The notes under the pieces: model-generated | What the model was told of the DNA's origin: nothing | What the model saw: the letters and a program-made list of their open reading frames with translations, nothing else | The model's database searches: none | Shown: one piece after another, positions 24,435 to 34,162 of the stretch | How the letters are laid out: each line of letters starts with the position of its first letter | Position numbering within the stretch: the stretch's first letter is position 1 | Assembly (NCBI RefSeq): GCF_900182555.1 | Contig: NZ_FXTH01000006.1 | Span: forward strand, 213,567-277,566 | Length of the DNA: 64,000 bases | Direction: 5' to 3' | DNA from: Fodinibius sediminis | GTDB taxonomy: Bacteria > Bacteroidota > Rhodothermia > Balneolales > Balneolaceae | Translations under genes and position numbers: made by a program

Positions 24435-25886
24435 TCAGATGGTGGCCATTTCAATTTTTTGATGGAGTTCGTCGACCATTCGCTTGTGCTTGGCCGTGGT
24501 TTGCATGCGTTCTTCCACAGTGGAGATGGCATGAATGACCGTCGAGTGATCCCGTCCGCCGAAATGAAGGCCGATCGTCTTGAGGCTTGAATCCGTAAAC
24601 TGCTTGGAGAGATACATGGCAATCTGCCGCGCCTCAACAATTTCCTGCTTGCGGGTTTTCTCGCGCACCTTGTTGGTATCGATTCCGAAGTAGTCGCACA
24701 CGTAGTTTTGAATTTGTTCAATGGAGATGGAAGTGTGCGATTCCTTGATCATGTCTTTCAGCACCTGCTTGGCCATCTGGGGCTCAATCTCATCTACATG
24801 CTGCAGGGAGGCAAAGGCCAGAAGTTTTATGATCGCTCCCTCCAGGTCGCGCACGTTCGATTTAAAATTATGTGCGATGAATTCGAGTACGTCGTGCGAG
24901 AGTTCAATGCCGTTGTCGTTTGCTTTCCGTTCAAGAATGGCATATCTGGTTTCATACTCCGGGATCTGAAGGTCGGCGCTGAGTCCCCAGCTGAAACGGG
25001 ATATAAGTCGCTCTTCAATGTCAGGAATTTCGCGGGGGGCACGGTCGCTGCTCAGGATAATCTGCTTTCCGTCCTGGTGCAGCGCATTAAAAATATGGAA
25101 AAATTCTTCCTGCGTCTTCTCTTTGCCGCTGAAAAACTGAATGTCATCGACGATCAGCACATCGATCTGCCGGTAGAACATGGTGAATTCGCTGGCGCGG
25201 TTATTCCGGATGGCCTGCACAAATTCGTTGGTAAAGCTCTCCGAGGAGATGTAGAGCACAGCAAGGTCGTTGCCGTACTCCTGTTTGACCTTGTTTCCGA
25301 TGCTTTGGATAAGGTGGGTTTTGCCCAGCCCGGTGCCCCCATAAATAAAAAAGGGATTGAAGGAGTTGCTGCCAGGATTCTCAGCGATAGCCATGGCCGC
25401 GGACCGGGCAAGGCGGTTACAGTCGCCTTCAATATACCGGTCGAAAACATAATTGTTGTTGAGGTTGGAATCTATCTTTGCTTTTTGGATACCGGGAATG
25501 ACAAAGGGATTTTCAATTTTCCCCGGGCTGTGCTCGGAATAGCCACGCATTTCCTGACTTTGATTGGTGTCGGGGGGCATTGGTCGCTGGGGCAGGCGTA
25601 CCGACCGGTTATCGGACTCATTTTCAGATTTTTCAAGTACGACCGAATATTCAAGTTTTCCATCTTCACCCAGAACCTTGGCCAGCGTCGACCGCAGCAT
25701 GCCATAATAATGTTCTTCCAGCCATTCATACCAAAATTGACTGGGAACCTGAATGGTCAGTGTGTTGTTTTCGAGCTTGACGGGATCTATCGGTTCAAAC
25801 CATGACTTATACTTCTGATAGCTAATATTATCCTGAATAATTTCCAGACACTGCTCCCAAGCAGCTTCGGCAGAAAGAGTACTCAA
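24435..25886 (-). CDS. dnaA: Chromosomal replication initiator protein DnaA
   Basis: A 483-residue DnaA with domain I (residues 1-80, start W-E-Q-C-L-E-I-I-Q-D-N-I), a variable linker, the AAA+ domain (Walker A G-G-T-G-L-G-K-T-H-L near 180, Walker B L-I-V-D-D-I-Q-F-F, sensor and R-L-I-S-R-F-S-W) and the DNA-binding helix-turn-helix with G-G-R-D-H-S-T-V-I-H-A near the C-terminus. The start codon is TTG at 25886, ten bases after a strong AGGAGG site. It binds the nearby TTATCCACA boxes. folB and folK follow in the same direction, forming an operon with an unusual content. Confidence 0.97.
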   Translation of the reverse strand: MSTLSAEAAWEQCLEIIQDNISYQKYKSWFEPIDPVKLENNTLTIQVPSQFWYEWLEEHYYGMLRSTLAKVLGEDGKLEYSVVLEKSENESDNRSVRLPQRPMPPDTNQSQEMRGYSEHSPGKIENPFVIPGIQKAKIDSNLNNNYVFDRYIEGDCNRLARSAAMAIAENPGSNSFNPFFIYGGTGLGKTHLIQSIGNKVKQEYGNDLAVLYISSESFTNEFVQAIRNNRASEFTMFYRQIDVLIVDDIQFFSGKEKTQEEFFHIFNALHQDGKQIILSSDRAPREIPDIEERLISRFSWGLSADLQIPEYETRYAILERKANDNGIELSHDVLEFIAHNFKSNVRDLEGAIIKLLAFASLQHVDEIEPQMAKQVLKDMIKESHTSISIEQIQNYVCDYFGIDTNKVREKTRKQEIVEARQIAMYLSKQFTDSSLKTIGLHFGGRDHSTVIHAISTVEERMQTTAKHKRMVDELHQKIEMATI

Positions 25887-26285
25887 CGTCCCAAGACCTC
25901 CTGTAAAATTAATGTGTTATTGTGCAAATAAGCCCTGTAGTTATCCACACGTCTTGAATGCTGTCACTATTTAGGGTGAAATGAAGATGGCAATTTCATC
26001 GGCAGATGTCAAAAAAATATCTCCCCGTTATCCAAAAGTTATCCACATTACTCTAAACATTGTAACTTTTTGCCACGCAGTAAGTTAAATATTTTATAGC
26101 TTTTCTATCAAAAATGACTTGACAGTGCTTAATGCACCGCTAACATTGATTTCACCTTTTTGTAATGGGAGATAATGGAGCAGAAAAAAGTTTTCAACAA
26201 GTTATCCACATTAAATTGTGGATGAGTATTGCCGCTTTGGAACAGGTCAATATGGCAGAGTCAGGTGGTGGGGATGAGTACTCTC
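25887..26285. other. Candidate chromosomal origin (oriC): DnaA-box cluster and AT-rich stretch
   Basis: A 399-base gap between dnaA and prmC without a gene. It contains three exact DnaA boxes TTATCCACA on the plus strand (25941-25949, 26039-26047, 26202-26210), a near-match TTATCCAAA (26028-26036) and an inverted near-match TGTGGATGA (26217-26225). An AT-rich segment lies at about 26088-26120 (AAATATTTTATAG, TTTTCTATCAAAAATGA), a possible unwinding element. The arrangement suits oriC, or at least dnaA autoregulation. GC skew could not be calculated. Confidence 0.7.
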
Positions 26286-27155
26286 CTACTGCAGGTGGGC
26301 GATTAAAAACCGTTCCTTTTTGTCATAATCTTTCAGCACAGAGGTCGTCCACGATGAGGGATCAAATAGTTGCTGTACCTGTCCGCCGAATTTTTCATGA
26401 AGCTCGAGATAGAGGCATCCCCCGGGTGCGAGATTTGTTTCGGCGTAATGAATGATATGGTCATACATTCGGTCCATGTCACTGGTAAACAGGGCCTGGT
26501 GGGGCTCGTAGGACCGGACCTGGGGTTCCAGCTCTTCAGCTTCGCCTTCGGTAATGTAGGGAGGGTTTGAAACGACAAGATCCAGGGGGGGATCCAGGGA
26601 GTGGTGTTCGTCACTCAGAATATCTTCCTCATAAAAGGTGACTTCCACCTCGTTCTCCCGCGCATTGCGCCGGGCCACCTCCAGGGCCCCGGCAGAGATG
26701 TCCATTCCGTAGAGCTGCCACTGAGGTCTTTCCATTTTGAGAGCAATGGGGATGCATCCGGACCCTGTTCCAATATCCAGTATAGCAAGGGGCTGACTAT
26801 CTGCATCGGAATGGCGATCAAGGATGATCTCAACCAGCTGTTCGGTTTCGAGGCGGGGGATGAGGACATCCGGGGAGACAGTGATACGAGCATTTACAAA
26901 GTCCGTAAACCCGATAATATACTGCAGGGGCTCGTGCTTGGCACGCCGCTTGACCATGGGGCGCAACTCCTCCAGTTCGTCCGGGGATAGCGGTCGGTCG
27001 TATTTAAGATAGAGATCCAGCCGCTTGATATTGAGCGTTTCGGCAAGCAGCCATTCGATACTGTGCCGTGGATCGGGAATATCTTTTGACTTAAAATAAT
27101 CTGTAGCCCATTCCAACATGGAAAGGACCGTCCATTCCTTCACCTTGTTGCTCAT
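26286..27155 (-). CDS. prmC: Peptide chain release factor N5-glutamine methyltransferase
   Basis: The 289-residue PrmC (HemK) methylates the glutamine of the GGQ motif in release factors. It has an N-terminal helical domain (residues 1-80) and a Rossmann-type SAM domain with L-D-I-G-T-G-S-G-C-I-P-I-A-L near residue 130 and the defining N-P-P-Y at V-V-S-N-P-P-Y-I near residue 205. The middle R-x-E-T-E-Q-L-V-E is also conserved. It lies beside dnaA but is separated by the DnaA-box region, and it is followed by the small hypothetical gene upstream at 27174 on the same strand, 18 bases away. Confidence 0.95.
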   Translation of the reverse strand: MSNKVKEWTVLSMLEWATDYFKSKDIPDPRHSIEWLLAETLNIKRLDLYLKYDRPLSPDELEELRPMVKRRAKHEPLQYIIGFTDFVNARITVSPDVLIPRLETEQLVEIILDRHSDADSQPLAILDIGTGSGCIPIALKMERPQWQLYGMDISAGALEVARRNARENEVEVTFYEEDILSDEHHSLDPPLDLVVSNPPYITEGEAEELEPQVRSYEPHQALFTSDMDRMYDHIIHYAETNLAPGGCLYLELHEKFGGQVQQLFDPSSWTTSVLKDYDKKERFLIAHLQ

Positions 27156-27173
27156 GTGCAGCGGTAAGGGTTG

Positions 27174-27566
27174 TTAAGAGTCGTCCTCTTCGGTTTCCTG
27201 ATCCTGTTCCTGCTGGACCGTAAGACCAAATCGTTTGGCAAAATCAAGAATAAAATCAGTGACTTCGTCGTCAATGGTGCGTTTCTCTTCGTCAAGCGAA
27301 CTGCCCCTGAAGCCCATACGTCCCCCTGTTTTTTTCAGGATAAACCGATTTTGCTTGCCGGTAAATTCAATAATGCACGTAAGGGTGACACTGGCATTAA
27401 TCTGTTTTTCATATTCTTCAAATACAGCAACATGAACTTCATCTTTATGATTAGATGATTCATAGCTGTAGGTATATTTGGGCTCGATGCTGCTGAACAG
27501 CTGCGCCGGCATGCGTCGCAGCGTGTCGGCAGGTCCGAAAACAACATACTTGCTTACAGAACTCAT
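27174..27566 (-). CDS. Hypothetical protein (130 aa), acidic C-terminus
   Basis: A soluble 130-residue protein, starting M-S-S-V-S-K-Y-V-V-F-G-P-A-D and ending with a Glu/Asp/Gln-rich tail (Q-E-Q-D-Q-E-T-E-E-D-D-S). I do not recognise the family. It is adjacent to prmC (18 bases) and probably co-transcribed with it. The gene upstream is divergent. Confidence 0.65.
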   Translation of the reverse strand: MSSVSKYVVFGPADTLRRMPAQLFSSIEPKYTYSYESSNHKDEVHVAVFEEYEKQINASVTLTCIIEFTGKQNRFILKKTGGRMGFRGSSLDEEKRTIDDEVTDFILDFAKRFGLTVQQEQDQETEEDDS

Positions 27567-27643
27567 AATATATTTACTTCGGTTGGTGAGTTACATCGGT
27601 TGTAAACAGCCTGAATAAACGCCTTTATTGACCCAGAGTCAAA

Positions 27644-27679
27644 TTTACTTGTATATAAATACAAATTTATTCAAGTAAA
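27644..27679. promoter_or_regulatory. Inverted repeat in divergent promoter region
   Basis: TTTACTTG (27644-27651) is mirrored by CAAGTAAA (27672-27679), and a smaller nested TTGTAT/ATACAA lies at 27649-27664. The region is very AT-rich and lies between two divergent genes, so an operator is plausible. Confidence 0.4.
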
Positions 27680-27766
27680 ATTTAAATAATTCATAATTTT
27701 TTGGGATACTATTGGTTAAATTAATATGTGGTTATTCGTTGCAGAAAGATCAAGGAAGATTCACCC

Positions 27767-28606
27767 ATGAAAAAAATCAGGACTAAACAGGTATTGGCTG
27801 CATTTGTAATGATGGTGAGCCTGGCAGCTGTTTCCAATGCCGCCTATGCTCAGCTGGAAGAGCCGGATGTGGTTACTGCTCCCAATCCCCGAACGCCGCT
27901 GAGCGAGGGCTATCATACGGGCATTGGTTTTGATATTATGCTCAATAACTTCGGCTTTGGAGTGGGCGGCTACTTCAAGAAGGTAGTGAGCGATTATACG
28001 GAGGTCAGTTTCCAGACGGGTATTACGGGCCTGCGGGATGTGAGCGAGCAGACGTTCCAGAGTTTTTTTACCGGCGACCGCATCATTCCCAATAAATACA
28101 AGCGAGGTTTTGCTTTTCCCTTCCTGTTTGGGGTGGAGCAACGTATCTTCGCCCGGCAGATTGAAGATAACTTCCGGTTGTTTGTGGGGGCTGCAGCCGG
28201 TCCCGCCATGGCTTTTGTCTATCCCTATGTCAATGATTCTGACGGCAGCGGATTTCGCAGCATTTATGTAGATCCCAATACTGGCTTCATCAGGGGAGCA
28301 GAGCGCATAAACGATTTCTTTACCGGATGGAGTGACGGGGAAACCGAGTGGGGGTACAGCGGTGAGCTGAAAATAGGGGCCGATCTGGGCCGTTCATTTG
28401 GTACACGTACCACGGTTGAATTTGGTTACTTCTTCTATTATTTCAGCCAGGGACTGCAAATAATGGAGCCTTATCGTCCATATGGCTATAATGAGAACGG
28501 CAATCCGGTTATATTCAATGACCAGGGGGAACAGCGACCGCATTTTGATGCGCAGAAATATTTTGGTACCCCGCAGATCAAATTCACCTTCGGAGGTATG
28601 TGGTAG
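27767..28606 (+). CDS. Outer-membrane beta-barrel-like secreted protein
   Basis: The ATG at 27767, preceded by AAGGAAG, gives 279 residues; an earlier ATG at 27728 would put 13 odd residues before the signal and is rejected. The signal peptide (M-K-K-I-R-T-K-Q-V, cleavage after A-Y-A) leads into a protein of alternating aromatic and glycine-rich strands (G-F-G-V-G-G-Y-F-K-K, F-G-Y-F-F-Y-Y-F) ending in F-T-F-G-G-M-W, an end typical of outer-membrane barrels. The family is not identified. It stands alone before enolase. Confidence 0.72.
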   Translation: MKKIRTKQVLAAFVMMVSLAAVSNAAYAQLEEPDVVTAPNPRTPLSEGYHTGIGFDIMLNNFGFGVGGYFKKVVSDYTEVSFQTGITGLRDVSEQTFQSFFTGDRIIPNKYKRGFAFPFLFGVEQRIFARQIEDNFRLFVGAAAGPAMAFVYPYVNDSDGSGFRSIYVDPNTGFIRGAERINDFFTGWSDGETEWGYSGELKIGADLGRSFGTRTTVEFGYFFYYFSQGLQIMEPYRPYGYNENGNPVIFNDQGEQRPHFDAQKYFGTPQIKFTFGGMW

Positions 28607-28711
28607 CGGGCAGCATGCCTGGAGGCGGTAATACCTTCTGTGGCAGCCGGTATGCTGAGTCTGCACCTTGTACGCCTTTCTTTTTCCCTTTATCCATAGA
28701 TAAAATCCTTG

Positions 28712-28719
28712 TACCTTTC
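28712..28719 (+). promoter_or_regulatory. Possible -7 promoter element of eno
   Basis: TACCTTTC, close to TAnnTTTG, lies 48 bases before the eno start codon. The -33 region is only TTT at 28689-28691. AAAGGAG immediately before the ATG is a clear, though close, ribosome-binding site. Confidence 0.4.
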
Positions 28720-28760
28720 GAAACAATTTCACCGAAATCAATACATATCATTAATATTAA

Positions 28761-30053
<1,293 letters not shown>

Positions 30054-30088
30054 CAGCTGCAGCTGTTTCGGCCTGTAATTATATCAAC

Positions 30089-30125
30089 AGTACAGCGGAG
30101 GGGAACCCCTTCGCTGTACTATTTT
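30089..30125 (+). terminator. Terminator after eno
   Basis: AGTACAGCG and CGCTGTACT form a nine-bp stem extended by GAGGGG/CCCCTT around a two-base loop, followed by ATTTTC. The T-tract is short, so the strength is uncertain. Confidence 0.65.
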
Positions 30126-30141
30126 CAGCCTGTCAACCTAT

Positions 30142-31269
30142 ATGCGCAATACGAGCCTGCGATTACAAAATTTTCGTAATCATGTCGACACAACCGTTGA
30201 GTGGGCTCCCCACCTGAATGTCATTGTCGGAAAAAACGGGGCGGGTAAAACCAATTTAATTGATGCTATCCACTACCTGTGCATGAGTCGCAGTTTTGTA
30301 ACCAACAGCGACCGCTATGTATCACATCACGATGCGACGTTCTTTATGATCAAAGGGCATTTCGAGGGCAGTATCCGAACCAGCTTTGATGTGGGCTGCT
30401 CATACTCCTGGGGAGAGGGCAAAAAGATTTTTGTTAATGAAAGCCCCCTTGATCGTCTCTCCGACCTGATTGGGATGGTGCCGGTGGTGGTGCTGGCGCC
30501 GGGCGACAAGAAGCTGACCAGCGAGGGGCCTAAAGAGCGCCGCTCGTTTATTGATTCTTTTATCTGCCAGCTCTCCCCCCGTTACCTGCAGGATTTGCTG
30601 GATTTCCGCAAGGCCCGCAAGCAGCGAAATAAACTGCTGCAGGAATTCCGGGGCAGCCGCGAGGTGCTTAAAACATACCTGGAACCCTGGAATGTCCAGC
30701 TTATAGAATATGGCACGCGCATTGTAGCCAAGCGAACGGAAGTGCTGAACCGGTTCCAGGATTATCTGGCACGAGAGTACGAGCTCATCTCCGGGATGCG
30801 CCACAAGCCGCACCTTGAATATCAAACCTTTTGTGAGCCTTCGGAAGAAGAAGAAACCGTCCGGGAACGATATGCAGCGGCGCTCGGGGACGAGCAGGAA
30901 CATGAAATGGAACGGGAGCTTACGCTGGTGGGACCACACCGCGATGAAATTGTGTTTTATCTCGATGATTTCGAGCTTCGCAGGTACGGCTCGCAGGGGC
31001 AGCACCGTCTTTTTGCCCTGGCTTTGAAATTGGCGCAGCTTTTGTATTTTTCAGATGAACTGGATGATCTGCCTATTTTTTTGCTGGATGACGTCTTTGG
31101 CGACCTGGATGCTGAGCGGACCAGGGTACTGTTGAATGCGCTGATCGAGCATGCCGGACAAACTTTTGTCACGGCCGCCAATCCGATCCCTTTTGATGAG
31201 TACGTCACCTTCGATGGGGAAAAAAACAGGAAGTACCGGGTGGAACAGGGGCAGGTAACACCGCTGTAA
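30142..31269 (+). CDS. recF: DNA replication/repair protein RecF
   Basis: A 375-residue SMC-like ATPase that loads RecA at gaps. Walker A is V-G-K-N-G-A-G-K-T-N-L-I-D at residues 31-43, the signature is Y-G-S-Q-G-Q-H-R-L near 284-292 and Walker B is F-L-L-D-D-V-F-G-D-L-D. M-R-N-T-S-L-R-L-Q-N-F-R-N at the start also suits RecF. It is followed after 16 bases by the DUF721 gene, a common pairing. dnaA lies about 4.3 kb away, as in many chromosomes, but dnaN and gyrB are not beside it. Confidence 0.95.
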   Translation: MRNTSLRLQNFRNHVDTTVEWAPHLNVIVGKNGAGKTNLIDAIHYLCMSRSFVTNSDRYVSHHDATFFMIKGHFEGSIRTSFDVGCSYSWGEGKKIFVNESPLDRLSDLIGMVPVVVLAPGDKKLTSEGPKERRSFIDSFICQLSPRYLQDLLDFRKARKQRNKLLQEFRGSREVLKTYLEPWNVQLIEYGTRIVAKRTEVLNRFQDYLAREYELISGMRHKPHLEYQTFCEPSEEEETVRERYAAALGDEQEHEMERELTLVGPHRDEIVFYLDDFELRRYGSQGQHRLFALALKLAQLLYFSDELDDLPIFLLDDVFGDLDAERTRVLLNALIEHAGQTFVTAANPIPFDEYVTFDGEKNRKYRVEQGQVTPL

Positions 31270-31285
31270 TATTTAAAATGGGTGA

Positions 31286-31594
31286 ATGAATATGGCACGA
31301 TATCGGTCAAATAGTCCCAAGCTGCTGAAAGATGCGCTCAAGGATTTCCTGGATGACTATCCGCACAGCAAGCGGCTGAAGCGCGGAATGATCCTGTCAA
31401 TCTGGGAACAGACGGTTGGCAAACGCATAGCGGATGAAACGGAAAATGTCCATTTTGAACACGGCAATCTGGTGGTCCATGTAAAAAATCCTGCCTGGCG
31501 GCAGGAAATCCATATGAAGCGCTTCAGCATTGCAAAAAAACTCAATGACAAAGTAGGCGAGAAAATTATCAGGGAGATTGTTGTCCGCTCCTGA
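31286..31594 (+). CDS. DUF721 (DciA-like) protein
   Basis: A 102-residue protein with the DUF721 core: L-K-D-A-L-K-D-F-L near 12-20, I-W-E-Q-T-V-G-K-R-I-A-D near 47-58, then E-N-V-H-F-E-H-G-N-L-V-V-H-V-K-N-P-A-W-R-Q-E. Some DUF721 proteins are DciA, which loads the replicative helicase DnaB in bacteria without DnaC; that role is a family-based inference here. Its position after recF is the usual one. A second ATG at 31292 is an equal start. Confidence 0.85.
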   Translation: MNMARYRSNSPKLLKDALKDFLDDYPHSKRLKRGMILSIWEQTVGKRIADETENVHFEHGNLVVHVKNPAWRQEIHMKRFSIAKKLNDKVGEKIIREIVVRS

Positions 31595-31712
31595 CTGCCC
31601 GCTTGTTCTTGAGAGGCGATTCATGGACTGTTTCCTGCTCGTAAAATTCGGCCATGATCTATTGCAAACCAGACCGTGCCCGTTTATATTAGCCTGAGAA
31701 GTTTCACTATTT

Positions 31713-32717
31713 ATGCAATTGCCAGTGCTGGAAAATATAAAGCAGAAATTTTCGGAGACGTGGGAGAATCTCATTCAGAAGTCGAATGAGGATGAGATTG
31801 CGGATGTGGGGCGTGAACGCATTGTTGTTTTTGCTGTATCCCTTATTCTGGCTGTCTGTCTCTGGTTCATGGTGAATTTGAGCAGGGATTATAATTTGAA
31901 TGTTGATCTTCCCATTGTGGCCGTTGGCATGCCCGATGACCGGGCGCTGGCCCAGGAGCTGCCCAAAAGCGCTACGGTCAGCATTACCGGCGAAGGCTGG
32001 AAGCTGATCAGTATCTACAATAACCCGCCCTCGGTAAATCTCAATGTTACCGGTTCTGAAATTAATCTGTATGATCAGGTTCAGCGCCAGATGAATGCCA
32101 TATCCGAGGTGAATGTGCAGAAGGTACAGCCATTGATGCTGACACTGAATCTGGAGGAGCGGGTATCCAAGACAGTGCCGGTCAAGCCCGTGGTTGATAT
32201 CTCTTTCGAGAGGCAGTATGGCTTTATCGGGGATCCAACGGTGGATCCGGACAGTGTACGGATCAGCGGAGCAGTATCCCTGGTGAAAGGAATTACAGCC
32301 TGGCCTACCGATTCTCTGACACTGAGCGAGGTGTCAGCGGATATTTCAGAGCGCGTCACACTGAAAAGAAGTGAGCTTATAAGCCTGTCGCAGAGTGAGG
32401 TTCGAATTAACGGGACGGTTGACCAGTTTACTGAAGGAGAAACAACGATTGATCTGGAAACACGCAATCTGCCCGAAGGCAGGCGAATAAGTTACAGCCC
32501 CTCGTCTATTACCGTGACCTTTGATGTACCCGTTGATGAGTACGCCGATATAAAAAATGAAGAGCTCTTTGAGGCTTATCTAACGTACGATCAGATCCAG
32601 GAGGATACAACAGGCTATGTATCCCCCCGCGTAGAAAAGCTGTCGGACAATGAATATGTTAAGATTCGTTCTTTTCAGCCGGAACGGGTCGCCTACTTCA
32701 TGGTGCTTGACGACTAA
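31713..32717 (+). CDS. YbbR/CdaR-like domain protein with membrane anchor
   Basis: A 334-residue protein with one transmembrane segment near residues 37-55 (V-V-F-A-V-S-L-I-L-A-V-C-L-W-F-M-V) followed by YbbR-like repeats outside: L-P-I-V-A-V-G-M-P, A-T-V-S-I-T-G-E-G-W, V-P-V-K-P-V-V-D-I-S-F and D-P-D-S-V-R-I-S-G. In Firmicutes YbbR (CdaR) regulates the c-di-AMP cyclase CdaA; no cdaA is in view, so the link is only a family analogy. It ends 25 bases before the convergent ispH. Confidence 0.78.
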   Translation: MQLPVLENIKQKFSETWENLIQKSNEDEIADVGRERIVVFAVSLILAVCLWFMVNLSRDYNLNVDLPIVAVGMPDDRALAQELPKSATVSITGEGWKLISIYNNPPSVNLNVTGSEINLYDQVQRQMNAISEVNVQKVQPLMLTLNLEERVSKTVPVKPVVDISFERQYGFIGDPTVDPDSVRISGAVSLVKGITAWPTDSLTLSEVSADISERVTLKRSELISLSQSEVRINGTVDQFTEGETTIDLETRNLPEGRRISYSPSSITVTFDVPVDEYADIKNEELFEAYLTYDQIQEDTTGYVSPRVEKLSDNEYVKIRSFQPERVAYFMVLDD

Positions 32718-32742
32718 GCCCGTGCCTATCCCGAAAGAATAG

Positions 32743-34002
32743 CTATCCTGATTCCTGGAGCTTTTCCTCAAATGGTTTGATCACCTCTGTTACTGTACGG
32801 TCGGTATTGAAATAGGAGAGAATTTTCAGGATTACTTCATCAACAAGTACATCGGGGCAGGAGGCGCCTGAGGTAATGCCTATCTTCACGGGCTCCTCTT
32901 CGCCAGTTGGAACGGGCAGCCAGTCTGCAGTCTGCTTCATCTCTTTGTCCCACTGGTTGAAATGATTGATGAGCGAGGGGCCTTCAAATTCACCGGCATC
33001 ACGAATGTGATAAGTGGGGAAGGCGTGTTCCAGGATTTCAACCAGGTGCATGGTATTTGAGGAGTTGTACCCACCGACGACGATGGAGAAATCAGCATCG
33101 GTTTCAGCTAGCGCAAGGGTGGCCGACTGGTTCTCGTTGGTGGCATAGCAAAGGGTGTCGGAAGTGTCGGCAAAATGATCCAGGATGTCGGCTTTGCCGT
33201 ATCGTTCAATAGCAGCCTGCTTGAGGATATCCATCACCTCCTGGGTTTCGGTGGCCAGCATGGTGGTCTGGTTGATAACTCCGAAGTGTTCAAGATCCTT
33301 GTGCGGATCAAAGCCTTCAGTACTCTTGTGTCCGAAGTAGGTTTCAAAATCTGATTTTGGACGTGCGCCGGTTAAGATATCAGCCAGGATCCGTGCTTCC
33401 TCGGGATTCAGAAGCACTACGCAGGGCGAATGGTCCGCACTGTGCGAAAATGTGGCCCGCGTCTCCTCATGGCGGTGCTTGCCGTGGATGACCAGGGCGT
33501 ATCCTTTTTTGCCCAGCTGCTTGCCGCGCTTCCATACTTTCTCTACGAAAGGGCAGGTGGTATTGTACTGGTAGGGATCGATGCCCTGCTTCCGGAGCCG
33601 CTGCTGAATTTCAAGCGTGGTGCCAAAGGCGGGTACGATGACAATATCATCCTCGTCGAGCGATTCGATGGGAATCAGTTCTGTCCCGTCCGTTTCAAAA
33701 AGGAACTTGACATCCCGATCCAGCAGGTCTTCGTTGACGGTGGGGTTATGGATCATTTCACTGAGCAGGTAGATATCCCGGTCAGGGTGCTGCTCCACCG
33801 TTTCGTAGGCAATGTCGATGGCATTTTCGACCCCGTAGCAGAAGCCGAAATGACGGGGTACATAAAACTGCACGGGACCGAAATCAAGGACGCTTGGCTC
33901 GAGGTCTTTTTTGCGCGGGTCCATCACCTTGTTGGCATCTTTTACCTTGCGGATGATGGGAGATTGGTAGATGTCTGGAATGTTGAATTTTTTTCGCCCC
34001 AT
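32743..34002 (-). CDS. ispH: 4-hydroxy-3-methylbut-2-enyl diphosphate reductase, long form
   Basis: A 419-residue IspH, longer than the usual 310 residues and like the cyanobacterial/plant type. It makes IPP and DMAPP in the last step of the MEP pathway with a [4Fe-4S] cluster. The three cysteine ligands are seen in F-G-F-C-Y-G (Cys55), N-T-T-C-P-F and T-S-G-A-S-C-P-D. The extra N-terminal and central segments carry H-G-K-H-R-H-E-E-T. ispD and ispF lie at the far end of the window (61379-62559). The gene is 160 bases downstream of smc. Confidence 0.95.
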   Translation of the reverse strand: MGRKKFNIPDIYQSPIIRKVKDANKVMDPRKKDLEPSVLDFGPVQFYVPRHFGFCYGVENAIDIAYETVEQHPDRDIYLLSEMIHNPTVNEDLLDRDVKFLFETDGTELIPIESLDEDDIVIVPAFGTTLEIQQRLRKQGIDPYQYNTTCPFVEKVWKRGKQLGKKGYALVIHGKHRHEETRATFSHSADHSPCVVLLNPEEARILADILTGARPKSDFETYFGHKSTEGFDPHKDLEHFGVINQTTMLATETQEVMDILKQAAIERYGKADILDHFADTSDTLCYATNENQSATLALAETDADFSIVVGGYNSSNTMHLVEILEHAFPTYHIRDAGEFEGPSLINHFNQWDKEMKQTADWLPVPTGEEEPVKIGITSGASCPDVLVDEVILKILSYFNTDRTVTEVIKPFEEKLQESG

Positions 34003-34162
34003 GGTGCACGTGCTGTTTTTCGGGTTCTCTCGGGAAACCTTGCTTGACGACTTTTAGTGAATCCCCAATATACGAAGTTTGGGGCGAAACATCAGGGCGT
34101 TGTGGTTGAAATTATGGTACTGTGCGGAAGGATACGGCGGGAGCAGCAGCCGGAGGGGAGGC

